A DNA stretch of 64,000 nt from Lachnospiraceae bacterium (GTDB lineage: Bacteria; Bacillota; Clostridia; Lachnospirales; Lachnospiraceae), in NCBI GenBank assembly GCA_017448245.1, contig JAFSLV010000038.1, forward strand, positions 27,937 through 91,936, in the 5' to 3' direction. Position numbers and translations under genes: made by a program. Shown here piece by piece: positions 36,490 through 45,355 of the stretch (position 1 is its first letter; every line of letters begins with the position of its first letter). Below the pieces are notes generated by a model. It saw only the letters and a program-made list of their open reading frames with translations, was not told where the DNA came from and did no database searches.

Positions 36490-37236
36490 TTATAGATTTT
36501 TTGAAATTTCTTCCAAAATGACGGGAAGCGGTACAAACAGGGCGACTCCCTCCCCGTTGCCGGCAGACATGAGACCTAAAAATGCGGCCCGGTCATCGAA
36601 GAGACCGCTGCCGCTCATCCCGCGCTCGGGCGCGATTTTTGCAATGAGCACCGGATGAGAAAACGATGACAATATGACCTCTTTTTCGATCAGATAGCCC
36701 GTATGGCTCGTTACGGCCACCTGAACGCGGGCGTCTGGTCCGTCTGAAGAACCGGGCCACACGGACCGGACGACAAAGAGCTGCGCGTCCGGCAAAAGCG
36801 CCTCATACGCCTCCGTGTCCGTCGTCACCGCACGGATTGTGTTTCTTGTATCCGCGGATATATCGTCTGCACGGACATGCGCCATCGCAAGATCCGCCCG
36901 CTCCGATAAAAAGATGATCGCGGCGTCCGCTTCCTCGCCCGTGACAAACATCACCGTGACGCGGTCTCCCGTCGAAAGATGCGCATCCTCGCACAGATGC
37001 CGGTTAAAAATCAGTCGCACCTCCTCCGCGTCCGTCTCAAAGATCGTCGCGGTGCTGTATTTGTCCCCGGCAAACACGAGCGCCTGGGACGGTCTTGCCG
37101 CATGAAACGCCGCCACAATGTCCGGCCCGGACAACACGGTCACGTTCGCTCCGTGTCCGGACGCCGTCACAAGCAGCACCACCGTCAGCGCTACGCAAAG
37201 AAACGCCTGTATGATTCCGGGAAGAAAAGATCTCAT
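36490..37236 (-). CDS. Trypsin-like protease relative, catalytic His not seen
   Basis: 248 residues with a signal anchor (~8-28). The region around residue ~107 (SERADLAMAHV) resembles the Asp strand of trypsin-like HtrA proteases and GMSGSGLFDDRAAFLG resembles the catalytic Ser loop. The usual His motif (TNAHV) is not found at the expected place, so it may be inactive or use a different geometry. It follows rnpB by about 20 bases on the same strand. Confidence 0.6.
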   Translation of the reverse strand: MRSFLPGIIQAFLCVALTVVLLVTASGHGANVTVLSGPDIVAAFHAARPSQALVFAGDKYSTATIFETDAEEVRLIFNRHLCEDAHLSTGDRVTVMFVTGEEADAAIIFLSERADLAMAHVRADDISADTRNTIRAVTTDTEAYEALLPDAQLFVVRSVWPGSSDGPDARVQVAVTSHTGYLIEKEVILSSFSHPVLIAKIAPERGMSGSGLFDDRAAFLGLMSAGNGEGVALFVPLPVILEEISKNL

Positions 37237-37256
37237 GAATTCCTCTGAAAAAAAAG

Positions 37257-37616
37257 TATCAGTCCGCCTGTAAGCCGGGTTCTGTCGTGGATGATCATCT
37301 GTCTGGGACCGTCGTTACCGGCGGCCTCTAGCGGTCCACCCCCGCGGTGGCAAAATGCCCGGAACGGGCCGCTCCTTCCCGCGGTGTCTGACCTTGCTTC
37401 GGATGGGGTTTACACGGCTGCGCATGTTACCACACGCACGGTAGTCTCTTACACTGCCTTTTCACCCTTGCCTGTGGCCAAAAAGCCCATCGGCGGTTGT
37501 TTTCTGTTGCACTGTCCCGTAAGTCGCCTTAGCCGGACGTTATCCGGCATCCTGCCCTGTGAAGCCCGGACTTTCCTCGAACGGCAAGCGTCCGCGATCA
37601 TCCGGCGGACTGATAC
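37257..37616 (-). ncRNA. rnpB: RNase P RNA, bacterial type A
   Basis: Catalytic RNA that removes tRNA leaders. Conserved cores are clear on the minus strand: GAGGAAAGTCCGGGCT near the 5' end, AAGGGTGAAAAGG in the middle, and AGAACCCGGCTTACAG near the 3' end. The ends pair perfectly over 13 bases (GTATCAGTCCGCC with GGCGGACTGATAC, helix P1), giving a length near 360. Immediately after the 3' end comes a run of eight T, so P1 can also act as terminator stem. It begins about 5 bases after the stop of the kinase gene, so it is cut from that transcript or has a promoter inside it. Confidence 0.95.
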
Positions 37617-37621
37617 CCGTA

Positions 37622-39277
37622 TCAAACGTTAAACAACGAGCCTCCGACAAACTCCCTGCAGATGGAATTCATCGGCAGCATCGACGAATCGACCGGAATG
37701 AAATAATCGAGAAACTTCAGGAGACGCTTGGCCTCGTAATATTCCGGATCCGTCCTGTGGATGCTGTACAGCAAAGGCTCCGCATACTGCTTTAACACGG
37801 CAAGCTCATAGATCGCCGCGGAATTGAACATCTCATCCGCCGATTCCTGGAACGGGAAGATGTACTGCTCCTCGCCCGCACGCACGCTCTTCCACATACC
37901 GATCGTACGGTGTGCGCTCGCACCTCTCGTCCTTGCGTCACGCACCAGCCGGCGCAAAAGCCTTCCGTCGGTCGTGGGGATGCGGTTGTGCATATCGATG
38001 TTGAGCGTCGTCAGCGCACTGATATAGACCTTGTATTTGGAGGAGGCGGGCAGCGCAAAGCTCATCTTTTCGTTGAGCCCGTGAATCCCCTCGATCACCA
38101 GGATATCGTCCTCGCCCAGATGCATGAAATCACCCTTCATCTCACGCTGGCCAGTCAGAAAATTAAAGGTCGGCATCTCCACACGCTTGCCGTCGAGCAG
38201 CTGCACCATGTCCTCGTTGAAGGTCTCGACGTCCATCGCCTCCAGGCATTCGAAATTGTAACTGCCGTCCGCATTGAGCGGCGTGTCCTCCCGGTTCTTA
38301 AAATAGTTGTCGAGACTGATCATGTGCGGTTTGAGACCAAACGTGCGCAGCTGTACGCTCAGACGGTGCGCAAACGTCGTCTTCCCGGAGGAGGACGGTC
38401 CCGCGATCATGACAAATTTGACATGCTCCTTGTGCGCGATGTTCCAGGCAATCGAGGCGATCCTGCGCTCAAAGAGCGCTTCCTGTACGAGAATCAGATC
38501 ACTGATATCGCCCGCACAGATCGCATCGTTTAAATCCGCCACGTCCCGGACGCCCATGGTGTCGCCCCAGCGTGTCGTCAGTTCCATCTGTTCAAAGACC
38601 TTTTCTCTCGGAGCAAACTTGCGGATCGCCGCCGGATCCTCCTGCGGCGGCAGGATCATCAGTATGCCGTTGTGGTACGGCTCGAGCTTGAAATGCGTCA
38701 CGTACGACGTATTGGGCAGCATAAAGCCGTAGTAGTAATCAAAGAAGCCGTCGAGCTGGTAGATATTGACCGAGGAAGATCCACGGTAGCGGAACAGATG
38801 CGTCTTGTCATGCATGCCCTGCTTTCTGAAAATCGCGACCGCGTCCTCAATCGGCGTATCCTGCTTGGTAATGGGAAGGGAAAGATCCCGCATCTCCTCC
38901 ATCCGCTTCTGCACCTTTTTGATGAAGGAGGCCGTCAGCTTGCCGGGCAGATTCTGAAAGGAAAAGTAGCAGCCGTGACCGATCGAAAACTCGACCTTTG
39001 TGCCCACGATCTCACTGCCGGACACATCATGCACCGCCTTGATCAGCATCATGATCGCCGTGCGCTCGTAGGTCTTGTGACCGATCGCGCTGGACATGGT
39101 CAGAAACTCCACCTCGCCGTCCCGGTCAGGTTTTTTGATCAGTTCCCTTATCTTTCCGTTAAACGTCACCAGCGCAATCCTGTCCTTGTACTCCTTCTGG
39201 TAACGCTTTGCGATGGTCTCATAGGTCGTTCCCTTTGCAAAGTCCTTTTTTTCTCCGTGAATCGTCAGTTTAGGCAT
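37622..39277 (-). CDS. TGS-domain nucleoside (uridine) kinase fusion
   Basis: 551 residues. N terminus (~1-65) is a TGS-type domain (MPKLTIHGEKKDFAKGTTYE), then a ThrRS/AlaRS second-additional-domain-like part (~70-230) and a C-terminal uridine/phosphoribulokinase-type P-loop kinase (~290-490; MIAGPSSSGKTTFAHRL and LDNYFKNREDTP). This fusion is common in Clostridia and its exact substrate is unsettled. The ATG at 39277 is chosen because the TGS domain starts there. Confidence 0.88.
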   Translation of the reverse strand: MPKLTIHGEKKDFAKGTTYETIAKRYQKEYKDRIALVTFNGKIRELIKKPDRDGEVEFLTMSSAIGHKTYERTAIMMLIKAVHDVSGSEIVGTKVEFSIGHGCYFSFQNLPGKLTASFIKKVQKRMEEMRDLSLPITKQDTPIEDAVAIFRKQGMHDKTHLFRYRGSSSVNIYQLDGFFDYYYGFMLPNTSYVTHFKLEPYHNGILMILPPQEDPAAIRKFAPREKVFEQMELTTRWGDTMGVRDVADLNDAICAGDISDLILVQEALFERRIASIAWNIAHKEHVKFVMIAGPSSSGKTTFAHRLSVQLRTFGLKPHMISLDNYFKNREDTPLNADGSYNFECLEAMDVETFNEDMVQLLDGKRVEMPTFNFLTGQREMKGDFMHLGEDDILVIEGIHGLNEKMSFALPASSKYKVYISALTTLNIDMHNRIPTTDGRLLRRLVRDARTRGASAHRTIGMWKSVRAGEEQYIFPFQESADEMFNSAAIYELAVLKQYAEPLLYSIHRTDPEYYEAKRLLKFLDYFIPVDSSMLPMNSICREFVGGSLFNV

Positions 39278-39294
39278 GGTCTTCTCCGTTTCTT

Positions 39295-40077
39295 CTATAA
39301 TGTGACGAAGGGATCTTTTCTCTCCGCCGTATGTACGGTGATCTGCGGCAGCTCCCTGTGCAAAAAATCCCGCATGTACGGAATAAAGAGCTTTTCGATG
39401 CCGTAATGACCGGCATCGATGATGCACAGTCCCTGTGCGACGGCATCGATTCCCTCATGATAATCGATATCGCCCGTCACCAGAACATCCGCCGCTTCTT
39501 TCAGCGACTGTCCGATCACGCTCTTCCCGGAACCGGGACACAACGCAATCTTCTCCGTTTTTCGTTCGAGGTCACCATATACACGCACATCCGATACGTC
39601 AAACGCGCTCTTGACAAACATCGCCAGTTCCTTCAGGGACATGACGTCGGGCAAAAGACCGAGACGTCCGATCCCCTCCTTGGAGATGTCGTCCTCGAAG
39701 GTCACGTCGAGCACCTGTCTCCCTGTCAGCTGCAACGCGTCCGCCGCGGCATCCGCCATGCCCATCACGTCAAAATTGGTATGCATCGCATAATAACTGA
39801 TGTCATAGCGAAGGAGCTTAACAATGCGCGCACCGATAAAATCATCATCCGACGCACGTTTGATCGCACGAAAGATCATCGGATGATGCGTCACGATCAT
39901 GTCGGACTCGAGGCGGATCGCCTCGTCGATCACCTCCATCGTGGCATCAAGAGCCACAAATACGGAAGTGACCTCCTTTTGCCTGCGCCCCAGAAGCAGT
40001 CCCACATTGTCCCATTCCTCCGCATAATGCAGGGGGGAGAGCTGCTCGAGTCTCTCAATGATGTCCGCACAGTTCAT
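39295..40077 (-). CDS. NIF3/DUF34-family dinuclear metal protein
   Basis: 260 residues. Metal motifs: THHPMIF near residue 65, MHTNFDV and the C-terminal DIDYHEGIDAV with DAGHYGIEKLF. NIF3-like proteins form hexameric rings; their biochemical role (possibly GTP cyclohydrolase-like or Fe-related) is unresolved. The ATG at 40077 is set by GGAGGT seven bases upstream. trmK lies directly upstream, a conserved pairing in Firmicutes. Confidence 0.92.
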   Translation of the reverse strand: MNCADIIERLEQLSPLHYAEEWDNVGLLLGRRQKEVTSVFVALDATMEVIDEAIRLESDMIVTHHPMIFRAIKRASDDDFIGARIVKLLRYDISYYAMHTNFDVMGMADAAADALQLTGRQVLDVTFEDDISKEGIGRLGLLPDVMSLKELAMFVKSAFDVSDVRVYGDLERKTEKIALCPGSGKSVIGQSLKEAADVLVTGDIDYHEGIDAVAQGLCIIDAGHYGIEKLFIPYMRDFLHRELPQITVHTAERKDPFVTL

Positions 40078-40095
40078 GTCTGGCACCTCCGGTTT

Positions 40096-40932
40096 CTATG
40101 ATAATCGTTTTTCGGGCGCCTGACAAGCGAGGGCTTTCTCCACATCCTCCAGACGGACACGAAGAAGCGCCGAGGCGTCGTCGTTCTGATCCGGTTGCAT
40201 CCCGGCAAGCGTTTGGGTGATGGTTTCCTTTTGCTGCCGCAGATAAGAAAAAAGCACCGGATCGTGCGAGGACAAAAGACAGGGCCCGAAGCGGTCCGCG
40301 ATCCGGTAGGCGTCGCCCTTGCCCGTAACGCCCGCCCGCTGAAGCAGCGCAACGGCTCCGGTATAGGCCGGGCTTGCATCCTCCGTCTCACCGGGATCCT
40401 TCTGCGAGTCCGTGCGCAGATACGGCGCATCCAGTACGATCACCGGATAGTAATGATTCTCCTCCCTTACCATGTGCTCCCGCACAAACGTAAAGCCCGC
40501 CGCCCTGAGGTAGGCCCGGAGACTGCGGATTTTGGACTGCGGCGCAAGAATCAGGCGGCGGACCGACACGGCGCGAAGATCCGCATACGTGAGAATCCTT
40601 GCGATCGACTCGCCGCCGAGACCGCAGATCGTCAGCACGTCTCCATGCTCGCGGATGCGTTGCAGACCGTCACTGATGACGATATGCATCTGATCTTCCA
40701 CTCCGTAAGCCGCCGCGTTTTTTCTCGCATTTGCAAGCGGACCCTCCCGGATATCGGAAGCAACGGCTCTTTGCACGATCCCTTCTTTGATCAGATACAC
40801 GGGAAGCAGTGCATGATCACATCCGACATCGATCATGGTAAGCGCGCCCCGCCCGGCTGCGTGCGTCTCTTTTTTGTAAGCGGTGATTTCGTCTGCCACA
40901 CAGGTCAGGCGTTCCGAGAGTCTGATCCTCAT
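40096..40932 (-). CDS. trmK: tRNA (adenine-22 N1) methyltransferase
   Basis: 278 residues. Class I methyltransferase with MIDVGCDHALLPVYL as the SAM loop, SDIREGPLANARKNA as the second acidic loop, and ICGLGGESIARIL as the catalytic strand; a C-terminal helical domain follows. TrmK methylates A22 of tRNA in Gram-positive bacteria. Partnered with the NIF3 gene. Confidence 0.92.
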   Translation of the reverse strand: MRIRLSERLTCVADEITAYKKETHAAGRGALTMIDVGCDHALLPVYLIKEGIVQRAVASDIREGPLANARKNAAAYGVEDQMHIVISDGLQRIREHGDVLTICGLGGESIARILTYADLRAVSVRRLILAPQSKIRSLRAYLRAAGFTFVREHMVREENHYYPVIVLDAPYLRTDSQKDPGETEDASPAYTGAVALLQRAGVTGKGDAYRIADRFGPCLLSSHDPVLFSYLRQQKETITQTLAGMQPDQNDDASALLRVRLEDVEKALACQAPEKRLS

Positions 40933-40936
40933 GGTT

Positions 40937-41512
40937 CTACTCCGTGATACCGGAATGATATTCGATGGCGGTCAGCGCATCCGATTCGTCAAAAAAGAAC
41001 ATCAGACGCATGCTGCCCTTTTTGTACACCAGTGCGTTCGCCTCCTCCCGGGAAGGCGTCCCGTAGAGAGCTTCCACCTCTTCTTTCCGCATCGAAAGAT
41101 CCGCCCCCTCCGCCGTCCGCACCTGATCGGTTTTGAGGAAGATATACAGGATCCGCTCCTCTTCGCCGTCGGGATATGTCGAGATCTCATAATCCGGATA
41201 CAGATAGGTCCGGTCCATCCCCTGCGCCGCACAGCTTTGGGCTTCAAACGTCCCGGTGCAGCCCGGAGGAAGCAGTGCCTTCGTCACGGTCTGATCCGGA
41301 TAATAGGCCTGTCCGTCCATCGGAAAATAATAGGTCTCCGTCTGAGGAAGCGATATGCCCTCCTGCGGGGCCCGGGCGGATGCCTCCTGTGCGGGGGACG
41401 ACGTGTCCGTTACGGTGCCCGCACCTCCCCCTGTGTCCGCACAGCCGGTGGACCAAACGGCGCACAGCAGCAGGGGAAACAGTACGGCTTTCAGCTGCTT
41501 TGATGTCCGCAT
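40937..41512 (-). CDS. Lipoprotein of unknown function
   Basis: 191 residues. Signal peptide with a lipobox (WSTGC, Cys24) and then a Ser/Thr/Gly linker. The domain (~60-191) has YLYPDYEISTYPDGEEERILYI and YGTPSREEANALVY, which recalls small beta-rich periplasmic sensors of the BLIP-like kind, but I cannot name the family. It lies between the large secreted protein and trmK. Confidence 0.7.
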   Translation of the reverse strand: MRTSKQLKAVLFPLLLCAVWSTGCADTGGGAGTVTDTSSPAQEASARAPQEGISLPQTETYYFPMDGQAYYPDQTVTKALLPPGCTGTFEAQSCAAQGMDRTYLYPDYEISTYPDGEEERILYIFLKTDQVRTAEGADLSMRKEEVEALYGTPSREEANALVYKKGSMRLMFFFDESDALTAIEYHSGITE

Positions 41513-41515
41513 CCT

Positions 41516-44500
41516 TTACCAGCCTTCCGTCACCCGGGAGAGAGGTATGCGCGTCACGTACGTCTCCTCCTCCCTCTCTTCCGGCGTTTCCTCCAAAGGC
41601 TCCGTATCCTCCGGCGCATCGTCCGCAAGCTCCTCCCTTACAAGCGCAAAGGTAAAGGAAATTGCCGCCTCCCCGTTCTCTTCCTCTTCGACTGCCTCGA
41701 TCAGACGTCCGGCGGAAACCGCTTCTTCCGGATCGGGGATTCTCAGTGCCCTGAGTACGGCACCTTCCCTGTCTACCAGGAAGACATAGCAGACATCGTA
41801 CGGAGCGATAATATCCGGAACGGTTTTGACGGATACCACGATATACCGGCTTCCCTGTACCGCGTCAGGCGCGGTCGCGGCGTCCCGTGCCGTATCCGTC
41901 ACGTCGATTTCCATCAGTCTCCTCGTGCGGAAGAGCGTATCGATGTCGTCTTCGATATTTCTTGCCACATCCTCGTCCAGTATCGCATCGATCAGGATGC
42001 GGCCCTCCTCCTCTTCTCCTTCTTCCTCCTCGGCTTCCGGGATGTCCGCATCACCTTCCGTCATCGTCACGCGCACACCGGAGCCCGTTTCCGTGCGGCG
42101 AAGCGTCCGGATCCTTCTGAGGGACATGTCCTCGAGTGTCTCGTAGAGAATGAACCGCCCGTCCTTTTCGATCACAACCCCGCCGGAAGCGGGTTCAAAA
42201 CGGTAGCTGCACTCCTCCCTCAGTTCTTCCGGGCCCTCCGCATAGGCATGGTAGGCCGGTGCGTAGAGATAGTTGTATTCGTCACGGTGATCCAGCGGAT
42301 CGATCGTACCGATCGTCAGATCATCATAGCCGTCGTTATTGAGATCCCGGAACACAAAGGACGCATCCTCCGGCGTGATCTCATATACGTCGGCAAGATG
42401 TCCGGCATCCTCCGGATAGATCACCACGCGCAGGTGCTCTCCCTCTTCTTCTCTTTCGTCAACGCCCGTATCCGCCGGTGACAGTTCAAATACAAAACGC
42501 GCGTCTCCCGCAATCGAGCGGGTCAGACGATACGAATCCTCCTCCAGATTGTGCCACACGGCATAGCCGTAGGCATCCTCATGCAGAATCCCGTACACCT
42601 CCATCCGCAGACCGCCCTCGAGATCGCTCTCCGTATCCAGCATGCCGCGGTTGGTGTTGAAACGCATCTGCGTGATCTCATACGACACCGGCGAGGTTTC
42701 GAGGATGACACGGCCGATGGCACCGAGCGACGAGTCCACACTGTAATAATTGATCGGCTCCGAAGAGTCCGCGGCCAGAAGGCTTCCGATGACGATGCCC
42801 GTTACGTCGGGATATTCATAGATCAGGAGATCCCTGAGCGCATCCGTTCCGTATGCTTCGGGGAATGACACCACCGTATCATGCAGATTGGCCTGCACGC
42901 GTCCGCCGTCCGCCGTCAGAAACGTGATGTCATATCCATCGCGCACCTTGCGCACCGTCAGCGACTGTGCGCTGTCAAGCGTATCCCTGAGATACGGATA
43001 GGCGGGATGCATGGTCAGCAGCTCCATATGTCCCGGAGAGGACATGTTGAGGCGCCAGCGGGGGATCCGGAGGATGGCATCCTGGCCGTCCGCGTTTCCC
43101 GTAACCACGCCCAGATACAGATACTGCTCGTCGAGTCCGATATTCTTCCACCGGTCGGACACATTGCGGGTACGCTCCACCACCTCCCGCATCCACGCGC
43201 CGTCATGCGACGCATCCTCGTCGCGGATGAGTCCGTTCCCCGACTCGCTGAGAAAAAAGAGCTCGCCGTAGCCCGCTTCGCAGGCAGCGATGACCGCATC
43301 GATCGATGTCAGATCGCCGATCTGGATCTGGCGTCCCGACGCTTTTTCGATCGTCATCAGACTCACCTCGGATACCGGTGCCTCTCCCTGCGTCGTCCTT
43401 GTCAGACCGAACTGCACGCTGATCATATCCTCCGCATTGTTGGCGACACGATAATACACCTGTCCCTCCTGCGAAAGCGACGCGTTATTGTTGAGCGAGC
43501 GCAGATAGGCTGACGCCTCCTGTGCGTGTTCCTCTCCGACGCTCAGCGTATAGGCCGCATCCTGCAAAAGACGGTTGATGGTCTCCCTCTTTTCGCCTCT
43601 CGTCACCTGCGGATAGCGCACGATTTCCACAAAGGGCAGTGACGCATAGCCTGAGCGCCTGATCGTTTCGACATGCAATCCGACCCCGGTCTCGATGCCG
43701 CACCGCTTGGCTTCAAACGCGGGAGAAACCTCCTCGAACTGTGTCCCCGTCCGCTCCAGAAAGAGGGCAAGCCATTCATCCGCATGGACCCTTCTGGCAT
43801 CCTGCGCATCCATCCCCGCATCGATCGACTGATACCATACACCCGCACCGTCGATGAAGGTCATGCGACGGCGTACGGCGGCATCGACGCCGCTCTCGTA
43901 CAGGTCCGCATCTTCTACCAGATACATGGAGAGCGCTTCCCCGCCGTACATCTCGTAATCGGAATCAAAGAGCACCTCGGTGCAATGATATTCCGATATA
44001 ATCCAATCGTTTTTTCGTATATAATACAGGCGCTCCCCGCCGCACAGATAAAACTCGTCTTCCCCGTCCCCGGGGTCCCACAGGATCATGCGCTCGCCCC
44101 GTGCCTCATGGACAAATACCGCTACCACGCGCTCGGACAGCGTATCCGGCATCTCCGCAAGCCACACCGTTTCACTCGTCCCGTCTCCGTCCGTATCCGT
44201 CTCGATATAACGCGACGTCGGCCGCACCTGCGCAAAGACCTGCTGCATCTGCGCAGTCAGGGCAGGATCCGCATCCAGTACCGCGCCGAAATCGCCGACC
44301 ATGATTCTGCCGGTATAATCGTCCTCGTCCGGCAGGACCTCGGGCATCGTCCAGGATACCACCTCTTCCTGCGGGACCTCTTCCTCTTCTTCCGTATCCT
44401 GCAGTGTCTCCTCTTCCCTCACCTCCTGCTGCAGGAAGATGTTTCTGCCGGAGAGCCTGGTCGCCCCGTACCATATACCTGCCGTTGCCGCTGCAAGCGT

Positions 44501-44539
44501 CACGCAGGTCAGCGCTTTTTTAATGGCGGATTTGTTCAT
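41516..44539 (-). CDS. Large exported protein with Ca-binding/FG-GAP-like motifs
   Basis: 1007 residues. N-terminal membrane anchor (~8-27), an acidic linker (EEETLQDTEEEEEVPQEE), then a mostly beta body. DTDGDGTSETVWL (~115) and RDLNNDGYDDLTIGTI (~740) are calcium-binding loops of the integrin/FG-GAP kind. A second Glu-rich stretch (EAEEEEGEEEEGR) lies near ~860. No enzymatic motif was recognised. Probably a cell-surface protein; it may work with the adjacent lipoprotein gene (3 bases downstream). Confidence 0.7.
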   Translation of the reverse strand: MNKSAIKKALTCVTLAAATAGIWYGATRLSGRNIFLQQEVREEETLQDTEEEEEVPQEEVVSWTMPEVLPDEDDYTGRIMVGDFGAVLDADPALTAQMQQVFAQVRPTSRYIETDTDGDGTSETVWLAEMPDTLSERVVAVFVHEARGERMILWDPGDGEDEFYLCGGERLYYIRKNDWIISEYHCTEVLFDSDYEMYGGEALSMYLVEDADLYESGVDAAVRRRMTFIDGAGVWYQSIDAGMDAQDARRVHADEWLALFLERTGTQFEEVSPAFEAKRCGIETGVGLHVETIRRSGYASLPFVEIVRYPQVTRGEKRETINRLLQDAAYTLSVGEEHAQEASAYLRSLNNNASLSQEGQVYYRVANNAEDMISVQFGLTRTTQGEAPVSEVSLMTIEKASGRQIQIGDLTSIDAVIAACEAGYGELFFLSESGNGLIRDEDASHDGAWMREVVERTRNVSDRWKNIGLDEQYLYLGVVTGNADGQDAILRIPRWRLNMSSPGHMELLTMHPAYPYLRDTLDSAQSLTVRKVRDGYDITFLTADGGRVQANLHDTVVSFPEAYGTDALRDLLIYEYPDVTGIVIGSLLAADSSEPINYYSVDSSLGAIGRVILETSPVSYEITQMRFNTNRGMLDTESDLEGGLRMEVYGILHEDAYGYAVWHNLEEDSYRLTRSIAGDARFVFELSPADTGVDEREEEGEHLRVVIYPEDAGHLADVYEITPEDASFVFRDLNNDGYDDLTIGTIDPLDHRDEYNYLYAPAYHAYAEGPEELREECSYRFEPASGGVVIEKDGRFILYETLEDMSLRRIRTLRRTETGSGVRVTMTEGDADIPEAEEEEGEEEEGRILIDAILDEDVARNIEDDIDTLFRTRRLMEIDVTDTARDAATAPDAVQGSRYIVVSVKTVPDIIAPYDVCYVFLVDREGAVLRALRIPDPEEAVSAGRLIEAVEEEENGEAAISFTFALVREELADDAPEDTEPLEETPEEREEETYVTRIPLSRVTEGW

Positions 44540-44596
44540 CGTACGCTTACTCCGTAAATCAACATAATGTCCTATTATAACATACCCGGTGCGCCC

Positions 44597-45355
44597 TTAT
44601 TTTGCCCCTTTTTGCGCATGGAGAATCACGTTCTGGTTTTGCTCCGAAGGAAAATCCGGACGGACCGGTATCATCCGCGCATGACCGAAAATACGGCTCA
44701 TCGTTTCAAGCGCGAGGATCCCCGGCATCGCCCTTGGCCCCGTACGGGCCGTGATGGCGTTGACCAGATAGAGCCCGCCTTCCTCCAGGCAGTCAAAGAC
44801 CGCCTGACATCCCGCGGCAGAGCCCAGTCCCTCATCGGCAATGTTACCGACAAAGGCGTCGTTGATGATCAGATCAAAGCGCCTTTTACAGTTTTGCAGG
44901 AAATGAAGACCGTCATCGATCGTGGTGGTCAGCCGCCCGGTCCTGTCGAGATCGTACGTCTCATACAGCTCGTCCAGATAAAAGTATTTTCTCGCGATTT
45001 GCGGCATTTCCGGATTGTTTTCGATCACATCGAGCGTGGCGTCCGGATAACGGGAGATAAACATCTTGGGGAAGGCATATCCCGCTCCGCCGAGGATCAG
45101 CGCATGCCGCGACGCCTCCCTTTTCCTCAGAATCTCCGCAATGGTGCGCAGATACTCAAAAACCGGCTCGTTGCGCAGACCGGGGGTCGTAAATGTCGCC
45201 GACTCCCTGGTACCGTTGACCAGCAACAGACGTATGCTGGCTCCCGCCTCCACGGTATCGCATACCACGATCTTGCCGTATCCGGAGATCGAAATATATC
45301 TGTTCTTGCGTTCGATAATCAGTTTTCTGTCCCTGATCGACCGGATGATCTTCAT
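44597..45355 (-). CDS. Spermidine synthase-like SAM-dependent protein
   Basis: 252 residues. The Rossmann part has ALILGGAGYAFPKMFISRYP (GGxGY) and DVIENNPEMPQIAR, followed by RFDLIINDAFVG at the catalytic Asp position of SpeE-like enzymes. The N-terminal tetramer domain of true spermidine synthases is reduced. It may be an aminopropyltransferase relative or a methyltransferase. It sits at the 3' end of the polyphosphate/PurF-like run with no gap after the purF paralogue. Confidence 0.78.
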   Translation of the reverse strand: MKIIRSIRDRKLIIERKNRYISISGYGKIVVCDTVEAGASIRLLLVNGTRESATFTTPGLRNEPVFEYLRTIAEILRKREASRHALILGGAGYAFPKMFISRYPDATLDVIENNPEMPQIARKYFYLDELYETYDLDRTGRLTTTIDDGLHFLQNCKRRFDLIINDAFVGNIADEGLGSAAGCQAVFDCLEEGGLYLVNAITARTGPRAMPGILALETMSRIFGHARMIPVRPDFPSEQNQNVILHAQKGAK

